A DNA stretch of 64,000 nt, taken from the NCBI GenBank assembly GCA_036877525.1, contig JAZGTH010000032.1, forward strand, positions 2,285,501 through 2,349,500, written 5' to 3'. Positions 49,792 through 60,235 of this stretch are shown here, piece by piece. Below the pieces are notes generated by a model, which did not search any database, was not told where the DNA came from, and saw only the letters and a program-made list of their open reading frames with translations. The position numbers and the translations under genes are program-made. How positions within the stretch are numbered: the stretch's first letter is position 1; each line of letters begins with the position of its first letter. Source of the DNA: Chromobotia macracanthus. Taxonomy: Eukaryota; Chordata; Actinopteri; Cypriniformes; Botiidae.

Positions 49792-50110
49792 TGTTTGGAC
49801 CTAGTCACATCCACAGTCTGCTCTAAAACCTTCTATCTAAGATCTTACTATCCTCAAATAATGTTTGGATGTGTATCTCTTATTCTAAAATCTTCTCCAT
49901 CAGTCTAACTATTTTCTTGCATTTATCACATGTGAAACCGCTGACAGAGAAGGCTACATGAAACGTGGCAAAGTGCATGTAACAATAACAACGTAGCCAT
50001 GACTCATTGTGTTTGTTGATATATTCCCACTATATTCCAGAGCATGCTGAAACAGAGCATCTCCATTTCATGTATTAGACAAAATGTTACAGAACAACTG
50101 ACCGCTTAAA

Positions 50111-50760
50111 ATGGATCTAACCGATCAGCTGTGTTCACTATGCAAAGGATCAAGTTCTGTTATGGACTTTTTTTATGGAAGTTTTGGGGTCCAGTTGCCT
50201 CGAGCTGTGGCTGAGGTCTTGTACTGGCTGGGACTCAGCCCCCCATTGCGTATGTTGGTCCCATTGGACTGTGACTGTCCATTGATGGATTATTTGAGGA
50301 CCATGTTACAGAAAACTAAGGCCAGAGCCCTCTCACATCATGGCCACCATGCCAGAGTCTTCTCACATCATGGCCACCATGCCAGAGCCAGAGTATGCCG
50401 GAGATGTCAGCAACGAACAGAGTTTGTTGAGGATGCCACAGACAAGACCGAGTGCCCTGAGGAAGCCACCAGCAAGGCCAAGTGCACTAAGAATTCTGCC
50501 AACGAGGTTGAGTGTGCCAAGCCTATTTTCATACTGCCCAAATTTCCATTTACGGCCACAGTTTATTTCATGGCCCATGCCATGAGCCACCAGAGCCCAT
50601 GCCTTGACCACGGCCCATGTCATGCATTGAGCTACCAGGCCCTACATCTAAGCCAGTTCTATCATGGCCCCCGGCTGGTCCCCAACCACCAGGGGCAGGG
50701 GTCCCAGGCAAAAGCCTTCTGCTTTGTAGTCAATGTCTCTGGTCTTTGAAGTCTTTAGTG
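50111..50760 (+). mobile_element. Gypsy-type retrotransposon gag-like and linker remnant
   Basis: One open frame of 212 codons: LCKGSSSVMDFFYGSFGVQL and VAEVLYWLGLSPPL are gag-like, then a repeated HHGHHAR unit (50334-50390), then NEVECAKPIFILPKFPFTAT and His/Pro-rich sequence. The last part, with the LTR-like end after 50719, recurs at 53730-54340. No protease or RT follows, so it is a fragment. The frame is unusually well kept for one. Confidence 0.55.
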
Positions 50761-51029
50761 TTACCCTCGTGTATATATATACCCCTGTGTTTGCCCATGT
50801 CTCTTGTTGGTTATTGTATGTATTTACAATGTATATGAATATCTGTAATTCTTTTTAACAATCCAATCAACTCTATTAATGTTCTAATTAATTTTCAGGA
50901 CAAATTTATTTAATAAATTATTTTAATAAATAGACTTAATAAATAATTGCTTTTACCATCTTTGTTTGTCAAAGTTGAGATCTTGATTTTGCTAGTATGT
51001 AATAAATATAAATATAAAATATATAAAAA

Positions 51030-51081
51030 TGATTATTTCTCAATTATGATTGAGAAATAATCAATTATGATTGAGAAATAA
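51030..51081. repeat. Perfect 15-bp hairpin with a tandem copy of one arm
   Basis: TGATTATTTCTCAAT (51030-51044), loop TATG, exact complement 51049-51063. CAATTATGATTGAGAAATAA is then repeated directly after it. Confidence 0.85.
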
Positions 51082-51110
51082 AAATGCCAAACACAGAAAA
51101 GATAATTCAT

Positions 51111-51850
51111 GCATTCATGACATCAAAACTTGATTATTGTAATGCCTTTCCGGTTGCCCTTCAGGTTTAGTGCAAAAACTGGCCCAAAATGCAGCAGCCG
51201 GAGTACTTTCAAGGATGCTAAAATTTGATCATATTAGCCTGGTTCTGTAAATGCTGCACTGTTTCCTATTAGGTATCGCATAAACTACAAAATTCTAATT
51301 ACCTATAAGGCTCTAGCTCCTCTAGTACCTGAGCGAGCTTCTCTCTCATTACGGTCCTTCACATCCACTGCAATCTCAAAATTCTGGCCAGTTGATAATA
51401 CCTAGTATTTCAAAATCAAGCGCAAGTGGTAAATCCTTTTCATACTTTGCGCCCAAACTTTGGAATAGTCTTGCAGTTTGGAACTTTTGTTGTCTGGGAG
51501 GTACACTATGTCAGTTTAAATTTAGATTAAAGACCCATTTCTTTAATCTGGCCTACACATAGTCCTATAGATTTATTACTCACATCCCTTAAAAGATTGT
51601 TAGGCTGCATTAAATATGTAAACCGAAACCAGGGACACAGATATACTGGCTCTGCTGGCTCTAAGTCTGTCTAAACATCATTGGAGTTTTGGTTCCTTGT
51701 CACTGTCGCCCTGTTGGCTTGCTTACTGGAAGACTGCTGACATTTATCTTGGCTTAGGGTTTTGTAAATTGTTAATAATGGTTTTAATGCAATGACCTAT
51801 CTACAGTCCTATAGATTCTACTATTTTATTTACAGTAGTTGCAACGTATT
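51111..51850 (+). mobile_element. L2/CR1-type LINE 3' part without tail
   Basis: CAAAATGCAGCAGCCGG, TATAAGGCTCTAGCTCC, CCTGAGCGAGC and CCCATTTCTTTAATCTGGCC follow the same order as in 16365-16735. The 3' region reaches the TTGGCTTGCTTACTGGAAGA part, then stops. Several frame breaks. Confidence 0.75.
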
Positions 51851-53000
51851 AATTTATATTTAAAATGTAACAGGTTAATCTCAGGTTTTGAGGCACTAAC
51901 TTTCTCAAGAAAATGAATAAATATTAATAAAAGAGACTTATAAGAGACTTCATGCTTATAGTAATTTATTAATGAACAGATGTAATTTTAATAGATGACC
52001 TTACTCATACAAACTATATTAAGCTCATTTCAAAGCATGCTTCACAGCTTAGCAGAGAGACTCAATTAACCTCTGTATATATGGCTTAGTTGTCATCCAG
52101 GATACTTTGAACCTGGAGGTGTTATTTTAGGCCATAGAAATAGATGTTCCCCCTGAGAAGTTTTTATGTTGGCAGTTTCTTTAGAGGTCTACAGACCACA
52201 CAGTACAACCACTCATTGTGCCTGACAGGTGATCAAATGATAAAGTGTGATTATGCATATAATAAATGATAATAATAGTTCTTTATTAGAGAGAATTTTA
52301 TATGAATGAGCTTGGAAATAAAGAATCTGAAGGCAAAGATCCTGGACAACATCTTGCAGCTGCACTTTAGAACGATGATGTCTATTTGAAAGTTACACAC
52401 TGCCCTGCACATTTTTTGCTCTAATTGGACTAGATGCTGTGGGCAGAAATTGAGGTGGCATTCTTGCAGAAGAACTCCCCAAGCTCGGCCATGATGAGCT
52501 CCCAGTATCTGTGTGACCATGCTTTCATTTATCAATGTCTGCCTGTTTTTGCTGAGTAGTTTGTTTTTACTGTGGGCACCATATATCACCTGTCTGGTCT
52601 AATGGGGCCTAGTGTGGGGGACATATAGCTGCAGAGTATTCCCATGAGCCTCTTCTCTCCTCCTCTAGCCTAGAGGACAGATATATCCGCTCTTGTAATG
52701 CAATCCACACAGGGAAAATTGGAGGTTACTTAATCTATATTTTACAAAAGAATAAGATATACTACACAAAGGCACTGTTGACTGTTGAAAAATGTTTCTC
52801 TTCTGATGACCAGTTATGTTTAGGATAAAGATGTCAAACATTTTTCACCCTTTTCACTGTAGAGCATGTCATACAGTAATTACCATTAGGGAGAGAAATC
52901 TTTCACAAAGAAACACAAGCACATGCTACAATACCCTATGTATACTATAAGGCAGATTGTTTGTGCCAGGCTGCATGTCACTATGTTGATTGCTTTGTCT
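51850..53000. other. Intergenic, no gene recognised
   Basis: A 112-codon frame on the - strand (52589-52251) has no recognisable motif. Confidence 0.45.
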
Positions 53001-55330
53001 TTTGGAAGTGCCACTTTTCATACTGCCAGTTGGTGGTGCTATAACTGTCATCAACACTCCGCTCAACAATTAACAATTTAAGAGATTCTTTTAAATTGTG
53101 TTTTAAGTGACATACTTTCTTCTGCTTTGACTGTCACTCACAATAGACATGTCTATGTCATCAATCCCCAGGACCAAACATACAGCTTAAGTTTGAATTA
53201 AAAACACTCAATTCACGCAGCAAACATGAGACACTTCCCGTTTCCATTTTTTGCCATTAATTTGTTGATTCGCTCATAATATTTGCCAAATTTGGAGACA
53301 ATCCAATAAATTGTCACCAAATTTGTTGCCCACTCCTCCGCTCATCCGCCGCTCAGCTGATCTCCTGCTCTGCCCGTCACCTTCCTGGTTCACGCTGCCT
53401 GCCTCTCTCCCTCCCTGCCTGTGTCGGATCTGCAGTTTTCTGTTCTCTCTCTCCCCTACTGACTGTGTTATTTGCTCTGTTTGGAAATAACTGTTTACCA
53501 TGATTGGATCTCTGGTCGTCCCTGACACCAGGTGACACTACGGAGACCCCCAGCCTCTCCCATGTGCCAGCCTTTGCCCAGCCATAATGGCTGACAACTA
53601 TGATGTGTGTGCCAAATTTTAGGACTATTTGAGCATGTTTTGGGACCCAAAGGCCCCGAAAACCTTAAATAAGTAATAATGCTAAAGAAAACAATAGGGC
53701 CCTTCACACTCTCAGTGTGATGCCAGCAACGAACAGAGTTTGCTGAGGATGCCACAGACAAGACCGAGTGCCCTGAGGAAGCCTTTAAGAATTTAAGAAA
53801 ATAAGTGCATTAAGAATTCTGCCAACGAGGTTGAGTGTGCCAAGCCCATTTTCATACTGCCCAAATTTCTATTTACGGCCACAGTTGCCGATTTTTTCAT
53901 GGCCCATGCCATGTCCACGGCCCATGACATGCCATGAGCCACCACAGTCCATGCCATGGCCACAGCCTATGTCATGCATTGAGCTACCAGGCCCTACATC
54001 TAAGCCAGTTTCAAAATGGCCCCCGGGCTGGTCCCCAACCACCTGGGACTCCTGCCAGTCCTGGCCCACCCATCCCATCCTTGGACTACATGTTATGGTG
54101 TTTTATTTTTTGGGACCCAGGAAACACCCTTAAGAGGGGGGATTTTGTCACATGTGTGTTTTGTTATATGTAGTTCTACTGTCATGTCTTTTATTTCGAA
54201 GTTCTGCTTTGTAGTCAATGTCTCTGGTCTTTGAAGTCTTTAGTGTTACCCTCGTGTATATATATACCCCTGTGTTTGCCCATGTCTCTTGTTGGTTATT
54301 GTATGTATTTACAATGTATATGAATATCTGTAATTCTTTTTGAGGGGCCCAAGCACTACGGAGTCATCACCACATGGTGCTTCTCAGAAAATTCACGTTT
54401 TCACATTTCTCAGAAACAGTTTCACATGCATTTCCGAAAATAATGGAGGACTATATTGAAGTCTTTTGTAAGTGACACCCTTCCTACTGCAAATTGGTGG
54501 CACTATAACTGTGACTTTGACTTACTAGCCATATCATTGTGATCAGCCCACAACACCAAACATATTTCCCAAACTTCCTGTTCCATTTTTTTATCATAAC
54601 GTGATTGCCTCACCATGGCAACACAGTTCCAGATATCAAGTTCATTCACAGTTTAGCATTCTCTATATCTCTTCTTTTTTCTGACCAAGTATGAAGCCAC
54701 TTGGGTAAATTTTAAAAGAACTCTTTTAAACAATGTTGATAGTGACATACTTCCTTCTGCCAGGTGGTGGTGCTATAACTGTGATTTAGATCACATCAGT
54801 CCCTAGGGTCCAACATACATATCTATTTGAGCAAAATCACTCAAATTACATAGCAGATATGTTCCACTTCCTGTTTAAGTTTTTTGCCATAAACCGATAG
54901 CCAACACCATGGCGAGGCTTCCTGTTAGGTGGAGCTATGGGATGTGCAAAAGTTGTTCAGGTCAACAAGACTGACTTACCAAGTTTTGTACAGGTGTGTG
55001 CATGTATGTATGACTCTCATGTTTTTAGTCCAAACTGATAAGCAAAAATAGCCATTTTTCATATCTTTGAACCAGTAGGTGGCGCTGTGACAAAACTGTG
55101 TAAGTAACCTCTGGTCATGCCTGTGATGTTGTAAAGACTCTACATTAGCTATAAGTTTCAAACTGTCCTCTATCTGTCTGCCAAATTTCATAACTTTCCT
55201 ATGTGCAGTTCTGTGGGCCATGGACTCTAGAGCGGAAGAATAAGAACCCTAACAAATACAACAGGGGTTTTTCAGCGTATTCAGGGCTTGACTCCTAATA
55301 AATATAGCTCCAAGCAGCAATTATGTGCCA
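53000..55330. repeat. Dispersed repeat block with a gypsy-type piece inside
   Basis: Recurring modules GGTGGTGCTATAACTGT (53031, 54766) and GGTGGCACTATAACTGTGAC (54492), CACTTCCTGTTT..., TTGCCATAA... and, at the end, GGGGTTTTTCAGCG...GCTTGACTCCTAATAAATAT. This is a pattern common in cyprinid genomes. From 53720 to 54345 a gypsy-type fragment is embedded. Confidence 0.6.
53720..54345 (+). mobile_element. Gypsy-type fragment with polypurine tract and LTR start
   Basis: Parallels 50400-50860: CGAACAGAGTTTGCTGAGGA, AATTCTGCCAACGAGGTTGA, and TTCATACTGCCCAAATTTC. The purine run AAGAGGGGGGA (54133-54143) lies just before TGTCACATGTGTG (54147 on), as expected for the polypurine tract and 3' LTR of a retrotransposon. 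The LTR is cut off near 54345. Confidence 0.6.
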
Positions 55331-56265
55331 CTAAGGGTACATAGGAAAATATTTGTGGTTATTTGTGTACTGATGATAAGTTTAGAAAAATAGGCTTAAA
55401 AACATAAATAAACCACTTACAGCAATACATAATTACCTACAATTACCTAATTACCTACTATTTTTGACCAATAAAAGTCAACATATTATGAGTCAGTCAG
55501 GATGTGGTCACAATGACACATGCTATACATGTCAATACAGCAAAGCATTGTTGAGACACAGCCAGAGATCCTTTTTGGTATCTTGCCATCTAATATCTTC
55601 ATACCTTACAAGAGAACCATTTGATTTAACAAAAAGATTTTAAAAGCTTTTTGTCAGGAGTGTCCCTAGATAATGCCTGCAAAATGCAAATCTGACATAC
55701 GAGGAGTTTGAGAAAGTAGAATTTCAAAATAACTCAAAGTGGTGGACAGGAGGTATGATCAACTGTGACAAATGTGGTATCGTAGCAGTCAACATAAGAC
55801 AGGGAATATAAAAAGATGAGTCTCATAACAATATAGCAAATGAATCAATTAAATTGATTAATCAATTAATCAACAAAATTATTGTTATAACTTTGAACCA
55901 CTGGGGGTGCTGGCTCCAAATTTGTAAGTACCCTCAGACAACGAGAACGATGAATCATACCAAGTTTCATAAAGATACACAATTGCATTGGAATTTGCAT
56001 AAGCCAATGAATCAGAGAAAAAACAAATTTCTAGGACTTATGAGTCAAAAGTAATGTAGCGGCCCTAACAGCATCTATGAGTATAAGCTGAATAAGCTGA
56101 GAGTCCATGGATTCAGAATTAGGTTAAGAATAATTTTATATAATGCTATTATATTAAAACGCTTTATTGCTATTTTGAAGATGTCAAGGTTCATTGGTGT
56201 ACGCAAGAAGTACTACACATGAGTACTACATGTTCAATGTGCTTCAACAAAAGAAACAATAAACT
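55330..56265. other. Intergenic, no gene recognised
   Basis: AT-rich DNA with no motif I can name. Confidence 0.45.
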
Positions 56266-56267
56266 TT

Positions 56268-56510
56268 TAAATAAGCCCATCCCTCATGGAAATAAACCAT
56301 GGTTTTACTACAGTTTGAACCAGAAAACATGGTTATATCGTTAACCACACAGTAACCACAAATTAACCATGGTTTTGCTACAGCAAACAAAGTTTCATCA
56401 TGGTATTTGTAGTAAAACTGTGGTTATATAAAATGTAATCAATGCGCCAGAAACACATGGTTACTACACTTTGACTATAATAAAACAGTGGTTGTGTACT
56501 GTGTATATTC
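56268..56510. repeat. ACCATGGTTTTACTACAG-type inverted repeat (MITE-like)
   Basis: AACCATGGTTTTACTACAG (56296-56314) and CCATGGTTTTGCTACAG (56368) occur with the inverted form GTAGTAAAACTGTGGTT (56410-56426). This is a common teleost non-autonomous repeat. Confidence 0.55.
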
Positions 56511-56530
56511 CTCTCTTTATTATAATAATT

Positions 56531-56549
56531 TATTGATTGATTGATTGAT
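56531..56549. repeat. (ATTG)n microsatellite
   Basis: Five TTGA units. Confidence 0.8.
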
Positions 56550-56633
56550 TATACGGAGCCCGGGAAGTCACATGTAGGGGAAAAAACAATCCGTGGTGAC
56601 AGTTTTGCAATTTGTCCCCAGTTTTAAACAGTA

Positions 56634-56641
56634 CTCACGAA
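56634..56641. repeat. Left target-site duplication of the hAT element
   Basis: CTCACGAA, identical to 59626-59633. Confidence 0.8.
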
Positions 56642-59625
56642 GAGGGGAACATTTAGATTTTTTGCGCTTTCTCTGGCGTTGTGGGTCCTCTTTATACACC
56701 GCAGACACTATGGGAGACCTGTTTTGCTGTTGCCTCATAACTGTTAAACTGATTTCTGAGCTCTGCCACAAACCAGACAGCAAACTGACATAGAATTAAC
56801 ACAGAATCAATCGTTTCTCGCGGCATCGATACAACGTAGATTCCGACGTTGATCCAACCAGGGGCTATTCTTGGATTTTCATTTTAGGGGGTCAGCCCCC
56901 ATTGTATTGTAATATGTTTTATACTGAAATTTAAAATGAAAATATCACGATGATCGTTTTCTAAAGTTTGCGTTCATACGTGTTAAGGCAACATTATCGC
57001 TGGAGGTAACAGCTGTGATGTGATGAGCAGTGAACGCAGCAAACATTTTACAGTAGGCCTAGTAGAGATAGAAAACCGATTGCTCCCCCATGACATTTTT
57101 GTAAACTGTATTTATGACAAAGAACTAAACAGATGCAGATATTATAACAATCCATCTATAAAAACACACCTTTGTCACCTGCTTCTGTTCTGAGTCCGCT
57201 CGCTCTGCACGCCGCGCTGAAATAAATTAAAACATAATGATGCAAGAACGTTTCAAAAGCTTCAAAATAACATCGCAACTCTAAAATGATTAAATATCAA
57301 ACATGAAAATGTATGCACTATGTAAAAACAACGAATATAAAACTTTCACTTACCCTCAGTTTTGTCAGCTAGCGACCATTGGCCATCAAGATTCAAAATG
57401 GAGTGCGTACGCAGAACTCCGATTTCTCCAACTTCATTCGACATTGGAAAAACATCATTTCAAATTGTGAGAGTAATGGCAGGTATATGTTGATAAATCA
57501 ACCTCATTTCAACATTGAATAGATATTCGATAATGAAATGACAAATAATGAACGTTGATTTATCGTCAAAATTTGATTGACGACTGATTCTGACCTTTAC
57601 AACTAAAAATAGGCGTTAAATCGACATCAGTTTGCTATCTAGGAAAGTCTCTTAGTGATCTTAACAAATCTACAAGTCAATATCAACACTCTGGAGGATT
57701 GTGCTCGTCTTTTATCCATATTTGGCTATACTTGCTTCATCACGAGTGGTCAACTACTGGTTAGTGTCATCAGCTATCATTCTCAGTGATTCTTCGATAT
57801 TTGCATAATTTAAACAGAGCGCTTTGGTGGCTTGTGCGTGCTCAGACCACCGTGTATCTGAGAGTGTTTTCAGGGTCTCTCCTGCTGTTCTCATTTGGTT
57901 GTAAACCAGCGGCGATAGTCTTCTATCGTGAAGGGCGATCTCGAGCAAAAATTAAAAAGTGTCTGAACAAAAGAGAAAAAGTCTTCAGTTTCTAGGCAAC
58001 AGTTCACACTGTTTACGCTAACCAAATTAAGCGTATGGACAGCGCACGGGACTTATTCTACTAAAGGGTTTATCTCTTTGATACGCGACTGCAAACCTTT
58101 ATAACAGCCAGACATGTTGCTGGTGTTATTGTAACACTGGCCTTTGCAGTTATCAAAGTTTATTTCCATCTCCTGTAAAGCAGCCAACACAGATGTGCAA
58201 AGATAATCCCCTGTATAACTTGTGATAGGCAAGTACTTGATCAATGCACCCCCCTTGTGAGACGTATCGCAAAATGAATGTGAGTTGATCAGTATGTGCC
58301 ACATCGGGGGTAGAATCAACACTGATTGAAAAGTATTTAGTGATCTTAATTTCAGTCAGAATATGACAAAGAACCTTTTGCCCCATCAGCTGAATAAATT
58401 CTCCACAGGTCCCATGAGAAAGATAAGAAGGGTGTCCTTTTCCTGTATTCCCATATTTCTCAATGTGTGCTTTTAGGAAGGGATCGAACTGGCTAATTAA
58501 TTCTAAAATTCCAGTTGTTAAGATTACCAAAAGTTGCGCTATGACCCCAGAAAGGAAGCCCACACTCTGCTAGAAATGTAACAACTTCTACCACCCTTCT
58601 ATACCACTTCAGCCCAGTACTTGAGCTCAGATTCAAATCGCTTCTTTAGCTCCGAGTCCACTTGTCCTTTCTTTGCGCTTTCAAGCAAATAAATTAGCAC
58701 GGCTTTACGGTCTCAGAGCCTTCATGCTCCAATATGCGCTCTCTTGTATGTTTCAAATCATTAATATCGCTTGTGAATATGTTAATATGTATATGTATAT
58801 ATGTATATTGTTCTTTTGGAAGGTGAATACAAAACCCATTCACTGGGTACCCATTCTCCCAAGAATGTTCCCAAGTTCACGACTGAAATAGCTTTGAGAG
58901 AAGTGACATTTCTGGTGCTTATACACGTGTCAACGTTTTAATTCTGATACAGTTCTGGTCCGTTTTTGATCCAGTATTTTTTTTTTGGTCCAGCGCATTA
59001 CTGTCCATTTTATCCCAAACTGCAGAATCTGAACTGAAAGAATCGTTTACGGTGCTCCGATAACAGGCGTCAGTGTCAGGGCTTGCTGTGTGTATTTCCT
59101 CACTCTCCGCCGGCGCCACCACCAGCTTAGTTGAGGCAGACATTCCTGAGTCTTCCATGTGCACATTAGCTTACAGACATTACCAATGCCAATAACGGGT
59201 GTAGATGTTCGCTCACCTTTAGGGCAGTGCTGCTCTGAAAATTCTGTTGTTTTGTTATCACTGTCTTGATTGTCTGCAGGGCACATTTTAGATTCATGCA
59301 GGCCGTTACTCTGTCGTGCTGTTCTATCAATTTGTGCATTTTTCTTTTTTGTGCCCCCCTCTCGTGCTTCTTGAAATCTGCCATCGTTCACACTGTTTCG
59401 ATATAAGCAGTCACTTCTTACTGGTTGAATTAAGCGCAACTAACACACCTCCGCAACTGAAGAAATTCTACATTTTATTGATGTATTTCTTATTTATGAG
59501 TGTATTACTATTATCTGCAAACCTAAAAATCATTTAAAAAGTATTCATAAAAAATATTTTGTAGGCCCCTCCCCAGTGCAGGCCCCTGGGCCGCCCATGT
59601 AAGATCGTGCATTAATGCGCCCCTG
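56642..59625 (-). mobile_element. hAT-type DNA transposon (DUF4371/ZMYM-like), decayed
   Basis: Flanked by the exact 8-base repeat CTCACGAA (56634-56641 and 59626-59633), the duplication length of hAT elements. The ends GAGGGGAACATTTAG and, inverted, CAGGGGCGCATTAATG share AGGGG..CATT. On the - strand, pieces of one transposase lie in order: basic start ADFKKHERGAQKRKMHK (about 59384); then 58563-58153 with ISQFDPFLKAHIEKYGNTGK, SYLSHGTCGEFIQLMGQKVL and FSISVDSTPDVAHTDQLTF; frame-shifted 58322-58053 with KYLPITSYTGDYL, NNTSNMSGCYKGLQSRIKE; and 57948-57754 with LKTLSDTRWSEHAQATKALC. The hATC dimerisation end is missing and 56850-57640 looks like other inserted repeat. It cannot make an active transposase. 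Confidence 0.85.
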
Positions 59626-59633
59626 CTCACGAA
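59626..59633. repeat. Right target-site duplication of the hAT element
   Basis: CTCACGAA, identical to 56634-56641. Confidence 0.8.
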
Positions 59634-60235
59634 TTCTTAAACTGTTTCCTTGGTTTAACAAATTGCGGCCACGGATTAATAGACAGTACTTTAAGTAATT
59701 AAAGTTATTTCCATCCGTGCGCTCAGATTTGGTAAACAGTATCTTCGTTTTTTTAATCCGTACCACAAACATAATCCGTGCGCGCGCAATCCGTTCCCAC
59801 AGGTTTGTAAACTGTACTCACGGGTTTGTGGCCCAGCCCCCAGTCTGTGCCGGCGGATTCACCCAGGCCACATCTTTACGTGCGGGATGCACTTTATTTT
59901 ACAAAATGAAGAATTTACTACATTTTTAAAAATACGATAGAGAGATGGATGACGCGTTTCTAGAGGAGAAGGTAAAAAAAGCAATACAAAACAAATAGTG
60001 TACAGGTTATGCTGTCATTCCTTTGCTCTCTGGCTGAATGCAATGTTATAATACGGATTGTTTTTATCCCCTACAGGTGACTTAGCGGACTCCGAAATAT
60101 TACCTATGCAATGCCGCAAACTACACGTTTGCCCTGCAGTCCACGAAAGGACGCCTGAATCGCGCCGCTCCTGTCGGGAGGGCGCTGCAGCTTCCAGGAA
60201 GCGGAAGGAATGAAGTTCATTTCCCACAGCTGATT
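59634..60235 (+). promoter_or_regulatory. CpG-rich promoter region of tmem222
   Basis: GC and CpG rise sharply here compared with the AT-rich surroundings, e.g. GTGCGCGCGCAATCCG near 59777 and CGCGCCGCTCCTGTCGGG near 60160. An ETS-like GCGGAAGG sits just before the start codon. No TATA is seen. This fits a broad CpG-island promoter. Part of 59634-59870 may instead be an older repeat into which the neighbouring hAT element inserted. Confidence 0.5.
60210..60233 (+). other. Short upstream ORF before tmem222
   Basis: ATG at 60210 opens seven codons (MKFISHS) ending in TGA at 60231-60233, two bases before the tmem222 ATG and in another frame. If the transcript starts upstream of it, this could lower or gate translation. 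The transcript start is not visible. Confidence 0.4.

Noticed and set aside
49406..49804. 132-codon + frame with a hydrophobic segment, membrane-protein-like
   Set aside because: The opposite strand reads as the LINE esterase region with recognisable motifs, so the + frame is a shadow.
52251..52589. 112-codon - frame
   Set aside because: No motif, no splice context, an unnatural hydrophobic/Tyr-rich end; probably chance.
56859..59625. CAGGGGCTATTC at 56859 as the left end of the hAT element
   Set aside because: The bases before it (GATCCAAC) do not match the right flank, whereas CTCACGAA at 56634-56641 matches exactly, so 56642 is the better end.
59947..60000. ATG with a short charged reading (MDDAFLEEK) and a GTAAAA after it, a possible first exon
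   Set aside because: The frame closes after 17 codons, no partner exon was found, and tmem222 starts 240 bases on.
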